From assembly GCA_040954595.2 (NCBI GenBank), contig CM082589.2, positions 5,022,001 through 5,086,000 on the forward strand: a stretch of DNA of 64,000 nt, written 5' to 3'. The notes below the pieces were generated by a model. It was given only the letters and a program-made list of their open reading frames with translations. It was not told the DNA's origin and did no database searches. The position numbers were made by a program, and so were the translations under genes. Positions 17,125 to 32,300 of this stretch are shown piece after piece. Origin of the DNA: Balanoglossus misakiensis. Taxonomy: Eukaryota > Hemichordata. Numbering within the stretch: position 1 is the stretch's first letter; every line of letters begins with the position of its first letter.

Positions 17125-20100
17125 TCATTTCTTTTTCCCTTTAGACAAAACTGCCTTTGCTGTATTGGCCAATTTCTTATTGTCCTTCTTTGACGACGTC
17201 TTCGTCGAAACTTTCTTCACTGACAACGTCGGCTTTTTCGCCTTCTTCTTGACCGCCGTCGTGGTCTTCCCGGTCTTAGTGGCTTTTGTTGCGTCGATGA
17301 CGAGATGTTTCAACTCCTTGAGTCTGCAACTTGAAGTCTGGAGGATCGTTTTCAGGCCAAGTTTGTCTGTCTTAGAGACACATTCATCGTTCTTTCCTGG
17401 GAAAAGCTCTTTTCCAGAACCTTTTCCATAAAGCCAGTCCTGCATACCAGTCACCGACATGAATTCTATTCGATCGGCATCTTTTTTAAGGCCCTCAGCG
17501 TTGGTTCCTCTAAAGGCCAGATACTTCTTTTTCTTAGGATCGCACATCGCGGTCCAAAAATACTCCGGATTTTCGAGGCTGAAATGAAATCGGAAACCCG
17601 ACAAATCATTAATTTAAAAGCTATTCTTTGTTTTACTAATATTATTATAATGTTTATGAGAAGTAACAGCTATATAAATGCTCTATATTAGTAATACTTG
17701 TCGTAAGGTTATAGGTAAAATCACAGATAAAAGTTTTTCTTACTTAGTTGTCTCAACCTTCCGTGATGTTGAGTATGGTTTAACGCCGGTCAGAATGTAG
17801 ACTGGTCCGTCGTTGGGTTCCCTCGAGTACCAGACATAGTGGGCTATGAGACATTCCATCTCCCTCCACGACCTTCTGTTAAAAATTCCCAACTGCGGGG
17901 CGGCATTGACCAATAGAAAAGTGGCTCTCATATCATCGAGATCGTGGCTGTTGATGTAAGATGGGTTTAAGTGTCCCCTATCCCATTTGCGTTTGTTCTT
18001 CTTATTGGCCTCGTCGTATTCTGAGTCGGTAGTTTGTTTTTCTGAAAGTAAACGTGGCAGATAACAGCGAGGGTCCACTCAATCGTCTGGTATACATGAC
18101 CATACATCCTCATCCAAATTCGTTTCAGACAGGACTGGATATCGCTTGTCTGTCAGAAAACTTACCTTTGCATTCGTCTTTGGTTATCATTTCCTGACAA
18201 TCCTGCTCTTCGCCGTCGAGTGCCATAACCTTTTTCTTGCCTTTGAGATTCACAGGACCAAGATTCTTGCACTTATTGTTTGTTTCGTAAAATGGCTTAT
18301 TTTTGGACTTCGCCTTACATAAACCTGAAAAGGTATTAAAATACGAGTTTCATAAACCTAAAATATTCCTTTCGTGCCTGATAGTATTTTGTCGCCCAAG
18401 GTTGGGCCCCTTCGCCGGCCGTACGCCCAACGGCTCCAAATACGCAAATGTTTATCATATGAAAAGTTGCGTTTGATATGATTTTAATAGTTTTCGTGTG
18501 AAGTTTCGCATTTAAAACGAAGTGTAAAATGAGAGTTTTTCGCTGTTCAGATCATTCTAATAGGATTATCCTTGGCCGATTGGTATAAGAAATAGAAGAA
18601 GGGCAGAAGAAATAGAAGAAAATGCACTTAACTGCCATAACTTCACTCTGGCTTACCTATTTCATACCGATTCCATAGCGTCTTGTCACCTCCAAGATCA
18701 CCGCGGACATAGCGCTTCGCTCCGGCATTTGGAGTGGTGGCAATGTATGCAGAATATTCAGCAATCCTGTGGTACAATATCCAAAGGGAAGTACACACTT
18801 CAACATCGTTTCGTGACTCCCACATACATCATGTGGGGTGCGCCATTTTAGCGCTGTTGCCTGACAGGCAACCGTTCCGAAAACTGTTGCCCTGCTCAGT
18901 AGAGAAACACCATCTACGCACGCGCAATAAAAAAAAAACAAGATGGCGATGTCAACAGCCATCCTAATTTGTGACGATTTGACTTTTGTCTGGAAGAAAA
19001 CACAATGTCTACCGAACAAAGGCAAACCCAAGATGAAACTTTTTCGCTTTAGACCAACTTGTTTACTTATATTTCGCAAATACAACGTTCCTTGCTAAAG
19101 AGATCTTGCTGTATTTGTCGTTATTGAGGGGTAGATAGACATGTATCTTTTCTGTAAAAAAACACATGTAAACCGTAAACATCCCAACCTTCTTCGTCAT
19201 CGTTACCTCAAGTCTGTGTTATACAGAGTAGCGAAGCAGTAATCATGGGTGTTGCTGCCAATATTACACGTCTGACAGATTTTGACTCTGGCGCCACTTT
19301 TGATGGGACTTGGCGGCCATTTTTTTCCTGCGAAGAAGCCTTTGCAATCTTTGGGATCTGTTGATTCCTTGTATACTGCCCTTCGTCGTCGATACTCCGA
19401 TTTGTCGTCTGACAAATCTTCTTCAACAAGACAGAAAAAAAACACGATAAAAAATAACAACTGGAAACATTTAATGCATAATCGTCGGATATTTTGGTCA
19501 TGTTTCACAATGAACAAAGTAAGCAATGTCTTCATTCGTTTGTGAGATTTTCATTTGTTTCTCGTGTGCTGCATGTTTGTGTGTCCTACTGCGATTTATA
19601 TCATTTCGTTTTATTATAAGTGTGTAGCCGGCACAACTGCCCTGACCCATGCGCACATAGATGTACTGGCAAGACAAACAGAGTAAACTCATAGTGCTCT
19701 CACCTTTTGTTGGATTAGTTTTCCTGGGCGGGTGATATGCGTCGAAAAACAGGTCATTGATAACGTTACTCTGGCAGAAACGGTACTGCATGTACAGTTT
19801 CTCATCTTCTTCGAAGTCGTCCAAGTCTGTGACAGTAATACAAAAATGGGGAAACTCAGTGAATGTAACATATATATATCACGTGATGTCCTCATGCATA
19901 CTTTGCGGTACTTTCGTAGTATCCTCATGGTATGGTTGTTAGGCAGTTAGATACATTTCACTGTGACATAAATATATTGTTTTCCTTCGTGACTTTACGG
20001 AAAAGCCGGTCCATATCTTTGTGCGTGTAAATCTAAACGACCAATAGACAGTCATGTTTGATCCATGGGAACATAGTTGGCACACTCGTCTACAAAAGGG

Positions 20101-23100
20101 TATACTCTTTACTCGTGCCATTTTTACATTTTTGAATGAATCGAAGACAGTTTGAGAAATGACTCATGACATGATAATTTTTATAACAGAATGGCCGTCC
20201 AGAAGCCGTATTGGATTGGGTTGTTACACATACAATTGGACCTGACAGTTTGAATTATGGTAGGGCTGAGCTCTGGGAACAATGCGTAACAATCCAAATA
20301 TTCCAGTGGAAGGAGAAATTAAACGATTTCATACCAAATATTTGTGAAATTGGTTCAAGCGCAACGTCATCGGCGCCCAAAGTGTTTCGACAGTCGAAAA
20401 GGGATGGAGTCGCCTCAGAAACTAAACAACTCAAGTCCTGGAACTCCTTGGGCGTGCAACCCAACTTTCTGGCCTTTTCTCTGAGTCTCCTGATAGTGCC
20501 ATGCTCTGAGAAGCCAATCCCTGGGTGTTGTTGAGGAGAGAAAAAAAGACATAAACATAAACAAATGGAGTGATAATTAGTGACATTGTCATCCAGGGCA
20601 ATCAATTTTCCACAAAGAAAAAGTCACAAATGACATAATGAGAATGAGGTCAAATTGCAATTGGACATACCAGGTACTGGACAGGACCCATCGCTTCCAA
20701 GGCGGTAGGAAATACCATCCGCTGTCTTTCGCTTTGTGAAGAGTTTATAATGGCAATTTTCCAGGGGACACCAGTCAACACACATGGAAAACTCCTCATG
20801 GATTGCCTCCCGTAGATGCTCTGATTTTTGTCTCCGTTTTCTTGACATGACGCTGGTTACCTCAAATGTGTCCGCGTGAATGTCATCCATATCAGCGTCA
20901 GCTGGTCTTATATTGAACCTGTATTGAATTTCCCCTTTAGAACCGCTGAATAGAATGAGATATATAACATTAGTCATTATCGTTGTCTTGTTTTTAACAA
21001 GCCGACAGTTCCTCGTGCCTGTAAGGCATCGTGTATACAAATGTATAAACGCATGGGAACTGATATCGTTACCATATTAACACTGCGTAAAACGTTTCAG
21101 AGATACTGTCTGTCACATTTTACGTGTGAACAGTTTAAGTGGTCCTAGAACGTTTCAGATTTGAAACAGTTTTGCCTGACAAACATGAGCCAGTGTACGG
21201 TTTAAAACCTATATCCGCATTACGCCGTCTGTGGGACCGAGCGCCATGGTCTGCGCTTTAACCTTGAAAATAAAAGCAGGGCCAAAAGTTTGTTTCCATT
21301 CATGCTTAAATATGTGGATTCCATTTCGCGGGTGCTTGTAAAGACAAGAGTGCCGTGCAAAATGGTCAGTTGTATACATTTCCATGCATCTGCAAGCGTG
21401 TGACGACCAAGACTCTCTCACAGCCCCTCTCGTCGTCCATGCAGGCTTATGGACTGATTGCATGTGTGCCTGCTACACAACACCAAATGGTGCTCATCCC
21501 TTGCCAAACGGTTGAGGGCGCGTTGGTGAAGAGCTTGTTGTAGCGAACCGTGGGCTGTGAGAGAGTCTAGTGACGACCTACCCTTTAGGCTGCAGTCTGC
21601 CGATCAGAATGCCTACATAGCCGTGATTTGCCTCTGGATCTTTTTTCTGGTCATCCGTCGAGTCCACCATACCAAACGGTATCTCGCTGGGTTTCAAGAA
21701 GACCCGGATGTCATGCTTTTGCTGAGCTTGGGAGGGTATCACAGTCGTCTTCCTGATTCTGAATGTCAACATTCTGCCGATCTCGTGCTCCTCGCTAAGT
21801 TCACGTCGCTCAGGGAAGCTGAACACGTTCACCACAACATCGACTGGATCCCCGGTCGGTTGCCATAGCAGCCAGGCGTAGTTGTCGCGGAATTCGTCAC
21901 AATGGTAAGCGTAACAATAGACATCTGCTGCAGGCGCTGTCGCCTCATCATCTCCTACGACTACGTCTTCCATATGCGCGTCCCCCTCTTCATTGTCTAC
22001 CTCTTTGAGGGAAAATGGCGCCTGAAAGGTGGACTTTCTTTTTCCTTTTTCCTTTCTTATTTCTTTCTTAACCCTTTTCATGATGTCACCACCGCTGCCA
22101 TAGCCAGTGCCGTGCCCTTGGCTTTGTCGTTTCGCGGACTTGATGCGGTTGATGCCGCGCTTCTCTCGGGTGTGGTAGACTTTCTCTGCCACTTCGTCGC
22201 CAGCGGAGTCGAAACAGTTTGTCTCCATGTAAAGATCAGCCGAGACCAGGGATTGCCACAAGGCACCGCTCCTGAAGCACACCAGGCCGGCGCTGACGCC
22301 GCCGTACATGTCAAGCTCGGCTGCGTCGTCTGATGACAGGACATTCTGCAGCATGTAATCAGCGCTGAAGTCCGATGCTGCGCCGAACGGGTAAGCGCCG
22401 CTCGGTTCCGACGCCGCATTGGCGCCCGTGCTTATGTAACTAGACGGGAAGGCAAAACTCCGGTCGCTTTCGCTGGTGTGATTTACCATGGTGTTCTCCA
22501 GGTCGCCGACACAAACAAGCCCCCCGTCAGCCGATTCACCGACAACTGCGAAAATGTTGAGAAAGTTTCGCAGGGGAGGTAGCAGCGACTTCTGAAAACG
22601 GGGGCGTAACTTCTCATCAAGTGCGAGGCATATGTCCCCGACCATGGCTTTATTCCTGGCGAGAAGAGTGAACTGTTTTGATCCACTGGAAATCTAAATA
22701 GAAAATAAGAGAAGATTTACGTCATTATGTGCAATAGATGTACTGTACTGTACTGTACTGTACTGTACTGTACTGTACTGTACTGTACTGTACTGTACTG
22801 TACTGTACTGTACTGTACTGTACTGTACTGCAATAGCCGAATGTTACAGACAGCAGACTTTCATAATACAAGAAATACATGGTCCTACTTCACCACATTC
22901 CCAAACTCACTCACCTTAGAGGCCTTGAGACACTTTTTATATGCTTGAATTCCTGGGAGCGATTTCAAACATTGTTTTTAGTTTTGGAAGACATCTGTCA
23001 GGTAAATCTCGCCATGCGTGTCGTTGCTTCGCTGCAAGAAGTCCGCCAATTCTGCTGGTGTCTTTCTGTCGGTCCTCACAAGATATGTAAAGGGGTTGAG

Positions 23101-23957
23101 TTGACCCAAAAATTGGATTATCTTCTTTAAAACTGATTTGGAGTCGATGGTTATGCAGAAGTACGTCATCGGCTTGTCGTCGGCACTGATCCATTCCCAC
23201 GTGTTAGGGTCGTTCAGCTGGCGGCCATTTTCACTCGGCGGGAAGAAGGGGTTACTGTGAAGGATCCAAAAACCCGAGTCGCCGCCCGGTTGGTAGGCTA
23301 TGAACCCGTTAGAAACCGCGGCGGAGTGATTACGCATTGGTAAAAAGTCCAGCAGCCGATTCAGCTCGTTGTTGTAGGCGAGATGCGATACCGAGGTGTC
23401 GTCGTCATCGAGCCTTGATGTGAGGGCAGAGAATGTGTTCCTCAGCGCTGAGTTTTCCGTTCCCGGTCTTCCCAAATACACGTTCTGGTGGTCCTGGTGT
23501 CCGGCCGAGTCGTAGTAACGATACTCAGTGAAGTCTGCTGGTTTGTACATCAGCCACCAGTCGACGGAGATTGACTGTTCCCCCAGCGGCTTACATCCAA
23601 GTGCATTATTTCTTCTGGTACCTCCTGAAACGATGCAAATATATGCACATATATATATAACTATTTTACCCAGGTTAGTCCAGGATTACTGACGGAAAGG
23701 ATATATTCAGTTGTGCACTTTTGAGCGGCAAATTACATTGAAAGTTAATTCGTGAAATTTGGTTCCTCTCCATTATTATAGAAAATTGCATGGAGTGACC
23801 GTGATGTAACTATACGAAAAACGCCACCTTGCGAAGATCCTGCATCTGCAGATTCCTTCCTCTTTTGCCTCCTCTTGTGGGGGCGCCGTTCACCAGACAC
23901 AGCCGACCAGTCGACAATCAGCAACACTAAATACAGTAGAATCAATTTCTTCATCAT
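17125..23957 (-). CDS. DNase II-like / ENDOD1-type endonuclease fusion, with one in-frame stop
   Basis: Eleven exons join in phase: 23828-23957, 22915-23624, 21582-22693, 20671-20945, 20335-20520, 19704-19826, 19207-19420, 18657-18766, 18166-18324, 17744-18041 and 17125-17578, giving 1256 codons. The product starts MMKKLILLYLVLLIVDWSAVSG, a signal peptide. Residues about 50-430 resemble DNase II: SVDWWLMYKPADF, SGFWILHSNPFFPP and GLVCFRSGALWQSL. A basic linker follows with a furin-like site (HTREKRG). Residues about 885-1200 match the ENDOD1/NUC fold: VKICQTCN...CFATLYNTDLRIAEYSAY, then KWDRGHLNP (His1030, catalytic in this family) and the metal-site segment LLVNAAPQLGIFNRRSW. The tail is lysine-rich. 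Known members of both families cut DNA, DNase II in lysosomes and NUC proteins often secreted. The DNase II HxK motifs look degraded. Codon 259 is TAA in the conserved frame (22978-22980). Two adjacent genes cannot be excluded without RNA, but every junction from exon 1 to 11 is phase-compatible. Confidence 0.85.
22741..22830. repeat. (TACTG)18 pentanucleotide microsatellite
   Basis: Eighteen perfect tandem copies of TACTG inside the short intron (22694-22914) between exons 2 and 3 of the two-nuclease gene. The repeat fills about 40 percent of that intron. Confidence 0.97.
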
Positions 23958-24980
23958 GCTCTTATCTGCAATGCAACATTAAATTTATAAATTAATCGAT
24001 TGTCCATCTACATTATTTAACACGCATTTTTAACTTTTTGCCTTTTAACAATGGGCAATGTGACTGTTGTATGTCTGTCCAATGATCTCCGCATGCCATG
24101 TAAACAGCCTAGCCACGGAGGGCCCCCTGGAGTTCGGAAAATGGTGCATTATGTAAGCACTTTAGATTTGGCAATGCCATCGGGATTTTGGTGCTGCGAG
24201 CTACGTCTGTGATTTGTGTTTTCTTTCGTTTGAGCGTAGACCTTGGGTCACTGCTGCACAGTTTCAACTGTAACCCAATCTGGGAATCTTTCCCAGGGTG
24301 GTCGCAGGGCGGAGTGCTAAACTTCGCAAAGGCCTTGTATGGCATTTTTATAACACAAAAGACATACGAGAATCTGTTGAAAAAAAGATTTATGTCCATT
24401 GCGAGCTGTGCACACATGCATTCTGGCTCTTCCAGCATCGTATATACACACCGTTGATTGGGGAGTCCCTATTCTGTACTGGGTGGGCTTTGATAGCAGA
24501 AGGGATGTTTCAAAACCAGGCCCGCCCCAAAACGATGTGTTACAATAAATAAACTCAACGTATACCACTTATAAAAGACTGCCGTGACGCCTGTTTCTTG
24601 TCTATTGAAGTATGTTTACTCAGCGCTCGACTCTCTCATCACAACTCTACAGGGTTTCTGTTTCATTTGTGTGGAATCAGATCGACTCAACCGCCCAGCT
24701 CCGCTGAAAAGTTTGAGGCCGCGCGCACAGTCAGGGGATAAGTTTTATGGAGTGTGTGTGCTAATTTTGGCATGAATTACACTCCATATAAGTTTTAGCT
24801 GCCGAGGGTGACACCAAATCAGTGCCTAGAATATCCGACGACGTCCCAAGTCTTGAAGTGGCTGAGTGTTCATATTATGCTTCCCGCATTCCAAGAAATA
24901 TAACACTGAGTTCTGGCGGCACGTGCGCGCTTCGAGGAACTGGAATCAGTTCCCATCGGGAGATCTATACACTGCCATGT

Positions 24981-25060
24981 TAGTCTAGTATCTAGCCGTA
25001 TTTTGTCCGCTTTGCTACCGAAACTACAAAGCGGACAAAATACTGCTAGATACTAGACTA
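24981..25060. mobile_element. About 80-base palindromic mini-element with 9-10 base target duplication
   Basis: Two nearly perfect inverted arms of about 34 bases, starting TAGTCTAGTATCTAGC, are separated by about 12 bases (CTACCGAAACTA). ACTGCCATGT occurs immediately on both sides (24971-24980 and 25060-25069), giving a 9- or 10-base duplication depending on whether the shared A belongs to the arm. A 9-base duplication is typical of Mutator-like elements. No transposase is present. Confidence 0.75.
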
Positions 25061-25301
25061 CTGCCATGTCGCCTATTTCTGGTGCCAGTGGTGGTGACTG
25101 GCCCACAGAAAAAAAGCTCCGAATAAATAGAATTGTCCCATCGACGCAAACCACGACCTCTTCTCGCAAACAGAGAAAGAACTGTCCACGAAAAAAAGAT
25201 GCAGCTGCTGTCGAAAGTCTTGGAACCAACAAGAGTAAAATAGGCGACAAAATGTTTTTAAAAATCCTCGAGCTCCCCGATAGAGACAGAGAAGTGATAC
25301 A

Positions 25302-25333
25302 ATGGAGGTACTAGAGAGAAGGAGCGAGGACGG
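25302..25333. mobile_element. Solo terminal-repeat fragment shared with the 42.1 kb element
   Basis: ATGGAGGTACTAGAGAGAAG and the following GAGCGAGGACG match the terminal repeats of the 42135-42914 element. No partner end is visible nearby, so this looks like a truncated or internally deleted copy. Confidence 0.65.
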
Positions 25334-26057
25334 GTTTTCCCATACATAATTTTTGTCCCGAATGGCGTCACTTTCAGAAGTGTTTTCTCTAAGAGTCGTC
25401 CAAAGCGCCAAGGATATGAAACGACCCAAATGTCCGACTCCCTCTCTACTCCCACCCATCTACGAACAAAATGACAGAACGTACTTTTGAAAAACGTACC
25501 TGGTCACAAACGGCTGTGCTAGGACAAAGGCATTAGCGACGCTACGTATCTGAACAACACGTACGGTTCCCCGACTTGGCAACTGGAAGTGGAGCTTTAT
25601 CCAAATGATCAAGATGCCGTGTGGATGGAAGAGTAAGTTTGCCGGAGCCGAAGTGGGTTCTAAGAAAATTGTGATTACGCGTATTACAACAAGCTCATGT
25701 ATATATAGTTAGGGGGAAACCATTTGATTTCTGGGGGTGGTGGATGATTTATACCACAGAGATAAACAGTAGGTAATATGCTATTATTATGAGAGGACAA
25801 AAATGACAATGGACTTCAGGTATCCTGATTGTCCGGCGATACCCTCAGCTTACATAACCATATTTACCTGACCTTTCACCATTTCTTGCGGACGGCTGCG
25901 CCATTTATCTCTTGAGTTTCCACAAGTCCCAAGCGTGTATTGGCGTCCCCACATTTGCTCTCGTTACAACTGCCTGAAATCCACGGAAACATCACCCGAG
26001 CTAGAGAAAGAACCAACTCCCGCAATACTGACACAACCGACGTCACAAGCGCTGGAT

Positions 26058-28007
<1,950 letters not shown>

Positions 28008-28080
28008 TGAACGTATTCCATCTCTACAACAAAACGAAATAAGGCAAGCTTTAACGCTGAAAGCATTTTGTATTGTCTTG

Positions 28081-28086
28081 AATAAA
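28081..28086 (+). terminator. Polyadenylation signal of the SULT gene
   Basis: AATAAA 74 bases after the stop codon. A second AATAAA follows about 35 bases later. Confidence 0.65.
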
Positions 28087-29362
28087 AACAACAACATCGG
28101 TTCAATTATCATCCTGAATAAAACCGTCACGAGTAACAATTCAGAATGTGAGTAACATTACTCTAGTGGATTATTTGATTTCGAATCCTAATTCGAATAC
28201 CATCGTTATAAATTACTGTCATTATTCGTACTTTCCGTTATTTTTTGTGGATAATTTCTGTTGGTCGAGTATCAGTGTTGCTGAGAAAAAGAGCGCCCTC
28301 AGCAGGGAATATCTTTGTTTCCTGTGCAGTGATTCTCAATCGATTATTCCTGCTTTGCGTTTTAAGAGGAGTAACGAGCTATCAGGCAGGGTATGTTTAT
28401 GTGCATTGAATGTAACCGTAACTGTATTTAGCTGTCCATGTAAAAGATTACATGCTTGCGTAGAGACAAGTTAAACATGAACCCGTACATATAAACATTA
28501 ACGTTAAAATCGAACTCTAATGAGCGAAACTTATTCATACAGAAAAAAAGCAAGTCGTTAAATTGGACAAGAACTCATTTCGCTGCGCATCAGTATGCAT
28601 GAAACGGTCACTTCAATTTTCGATCGAACTTGTTGACGATTTTGTTCACTTCGATTAGTCACATGCGAGCTATGTGTGACGTCAAAGGAGCCTGAAATAG
28701 ACAGATAGTCATTGCGCACCCTTTACACGTTTCATTGTCTTCAGTGTGGAGACCTCGGCCTTGATTGTTGTAGCAGATAAAAGTAAGTTGATTCTCAGGG
28801 AACGATCTGTCGAGATTGAGCGCAAACGCCAATGATTCGCGCATCTTATTTTCGTGCGCATGCGGTTGTGGTACATGCTAAAATGATTAATTGGATCTGG
28901 AGATAATTAACAGAAACAAATCATAATTGCATTTAGACTTTTACTACATGGTTACATTAATTAAATAGCGTCAATGACAACTTTTGCCGTGAATGATTGC
29001 ACTGTGGGGTCTAGGAGCGGAGCCCCCCGTGTGCGCTGTTGATTGGGGATTGCATAAGTCATGCAGGTTCAAATGATGTCCTGACAACGTACCGTTATAA
29101 CGCATCTAATGGTAAGAAAGTAACAAGTTACACTGGGGGGTTCCAAGCGAAGATTCGCAGGTGGCACAGCCAAAAGATCGCGTGGTAGTTGATGGATCTT
29201 GGTCTGTACAGTTAGTCCTATCTCCGCTGTGATCTCGCTCTATGCGAGACCTGCTGTCGTCCGTGGCAATCTGCTGGGCGTGTTCGCGCTCGCGAGACGT
29301 GCACGTCGGTATATATCCACGAGATGCACTTCCCGAACAGCAGCAGATATGTACCGGAGAAC
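28087..29362. other. Intergenic region and probable 5' region of the type II membrane protein gene
   Basis: AT-rich up to about 29130. It then becomes richer in CpG around 29230-29530, including a TATATAT sequence near 29310, about 50 bases before the proposed start codon. I see no coding exon before 29363. Confidence 0.45.
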
Positions 29363-32300
29363 ATGAAGCGGGATCGAATGATGCTCATTCTGCTGACGGT
29401 GGTGGGGCTCTGCTTCTTGGTGTTCGTCGTCTGCGTCATCGTCGTGGTGAACAACGTCCACTCTCGTCACACCGCGCCGCACGAAGACTCGAAGCAGCAG
29501 CCCTCCCCTCCCCACACGACGGAAAATGAAGAGGTAAGTGCGTACCTGCCCCTCAATGCGTTGTACCCGGTACACTCGGAGTCTCCGCTACGTGTCTGAT
29601 TAACCGGTTATAGCGCCAATATTCCACACGCTTCGCCGTCAAATTTCGAGCTGAGCTCGGAAGCTTGATGCGTACTTTCAACGGAAGCGGCCCAACTTAG
29701 CCTTCAGAAATACTCGTCACACTATCACTTTCCCAATGTAAAATGCATCGATTTTGTAAAGTCGTCAAACTCCAGTTGAAGTTACGATTCAACTTAAATA
29801 CACTTGACTTCACTTTAGTGAAGATCTAATGTTAATTATTTCCGCGGTATTTCCTGGTCGAGTTGATATTGCTAAATTACATTAAACTTGATAAAAATTA
29901 TTTCAATGCTGTATTAGAAGTTTAGGGTTTAGCGGTTTATAGTACGTGGGAAATGACCATTGTTTTGCCACCATGTAGACAGTGTGCGTTATGTAAACCA
30001 TATGCATGATATAAGCCATGGCTGGTGGCTGGACCTCAGACTATTGTCTCTTGGGTCAATCTACATATTATACCTCCAGGTGCGACGTACGGGTCGAGTT
30101 GAATTGCTCTTGTTCAATTTTTTCTGCTCATGTCTAAACTACTTTCCACCTACATTTAAGATTTCGGCTTCGAGGGGACACGCAGCATTGAATTTGCTTG
30201 CCTTGGTCTGTGTTCAGATCTTTAAATTGACTGGCGGGGTTTCTCGCGAAAGCCATTTTGATTTCAGTTCCGCTGCTAATATTGGCTTGTCGTCGTGGTT
30301 GTCTGCTGTCGTGACGTAAGCTCACCGCAAGTCAAGGATATTTTGAACAGGGACTAATAGGCCTTACCCAGCACGCGGAAAACATTACGGCGTGGTTCAA
30401 GAAAACCAATTAACGTAGTTTCGCAGTACGGGGGGACGTTTGTCAACCGTTACTGAATGAGTGTCACAGTCATGGTAGACCTATATTGTTTGCACGCGAC
30501 GTTAATGAAAGTAACCATACTTTGTATTGGCATACGAGAGCGGGTTTATGTATAGTCTCAGATCTATGAAAAAGAACACGAAAAAGATACAGAAATGGTT
30601 TAGATTTATTACCTGCATAATTATTCATTCCTGGACAGCGGTTATACTTAAGTGATACATTGTGAGCTGCATTAGACATTAAATGCAAACATTTATATAA
30701 CAAATGTATGCCAAGAAACCATACACTAATGATTCGCTAATCGATTTGTTTTATGTTTTTTTTTAAACACACCGATCTCGTTCAGTACTGATTGCGTTGC
30801 GGGAGACACGGGCAATAACAGCTACTCAGTCAAATTGGAGTTTACTCTATAGCTGCGTATACGTGTATATACATTGACCGCCAAAGCTTGGCTCTGAACC
30901 GTACTGTATCTAGCATCAATTTGTAGTCGGAAAACGATATTGCCAATCTTTGATGGCTCAATTAGATTGATATCGTGGGTGTATTTTCTATTCTGGAAAC
31001 GAAAGATCCTCAGAATGACCATTAGCTTGCTTTTGAACTCACCGAACAGACTAGCTTGTGTGCAGAATGTGTGTATTTCGCTCAAGAACCATAATCCCAG
31101 CGTCACGGTCAACGGGATAAACGACAAAACACTGATTATTGGGTTGTACAAAATATCTGACGCGTAACATTTAACAATTCCGATTGTTTAAACGAGCAGA
31201 ATGTAACGTTAATCAGGGTAGACGACTATTAAGATAATGATATAATTATTTCATGGGCCCAAACAAGTTTTCATTCACTACATATGTAATGTGACCTAAA
31301 TAGAGCGTTGAACAGATGCCATGTTATCCAAGAAATTATACTAAAGAGAGATCCCATTTCCTGTGAGTGCGCGTTTTGCACATCGGGTGATAATTTGAGA
31401 GGCAGCAATTGGTTGTCAATAGTATGCGAGGTGACACCTGGCTAATTAACCCCTCCATAGTGCAGTCAATGCAGACTAAGCAATAGACACGTCAGTTGGT
31501 GCAATCTGGAGGAGTTAATTCAAAACAGAACAATTTCCGGTGCCCATACAATTTGTTACTCTGTCAATTATTGTCGCAGTGACTGAACAGTCTCGACCAC
31601 CACTGATGTAAATCTCTTTAAGTTATTACAGTAAAAGTGCAATTCTGAGTCAGCATGTGTTAATATTCGAAGTCGATTACGATTTGCTTTCCTTTACGAA
31701 CATTATTTATTGTCCATCGAATCAATTCATTCAAACAATTAAGCGCAGTAATTTTAGAAATGTGAACATTTGCAGTTTGTGCATTAGAAACTATGCTATG
31801 TGTCTATAAATGCAATATAATAACCGGTTCAATTTTACTGGCCTGAAAAAAAAAACTGATATTAAAATATCGCAAATCTATGGACGTTATTTTGACGTGC
31901 TCCAGATCATGTAGTCGTCTGCCGATATCGTGATTTTCTATCTTGGAGATTACCAACGCCAGGTGAATTACCTTAATTTGTTTCTGGGGCATTCTGTGCT
32001 CTTGATTAACTTCCGTTATCTCCCGGTGTAATATGACCTCGGGGAGGGTAGCCAGCGGTGGATGTCATGAAACCCGTAGCGATAGTTATCATTATGAAAT
32101 ACCACGAGCGATTTGATTGAGCTTATTTACCTAAAGACTGTACTGCTAGTACAATATTGCTTTTCCCCAAAATTTACTCTTATAATGAAATCGCTGTCTT
32201 TTTGTACGGAGCTACTTTGTGCACGGTCTTTGATGGCACAGATCTGTACGTGACTTGAGAGGGCTATTTTTGGGCCTCTTATATTTGCGTTGCTTTTGAT

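Larger units (their letters stand above)
23958..26057. other. Intergenic interval with small transposon remnants
   Basis: It separates the minus-strand nuclease gene from the plus-strand sulfotransferase. It holds the palindromic element at 24981-25060 and a lone terminal-repeat fragment at 25302-25333. Two overlapping open frames lie near 24100-24550, and another at 25066-25314 runs straight into the terminal-repeat fragment. I do not recognise any of them. A 5' untranslated exon of the sulfotransferase could lie here. Confidence 0.5.

Noticed and set aside
18657-19085. Longer minus-strand frame over NUC exon 8
   Set aside because: It reads through the upstream intron in another frame. The phase and family match support only 18657-18766.
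21557-22419. Plus- and minus-strand frames overlapping exon 3 of the two-nuclease gene
   Set aside because: They are shadows of a long coding exon whose frame is fixed by the splice phases on both sides.
22937-23200. Alternative splice from GAT/GTCTTC to CCCAG to avoid the TAA in the nuclease gene
   Set aside because: That intron would be 40 bases and would break the phase needed at the next junction.
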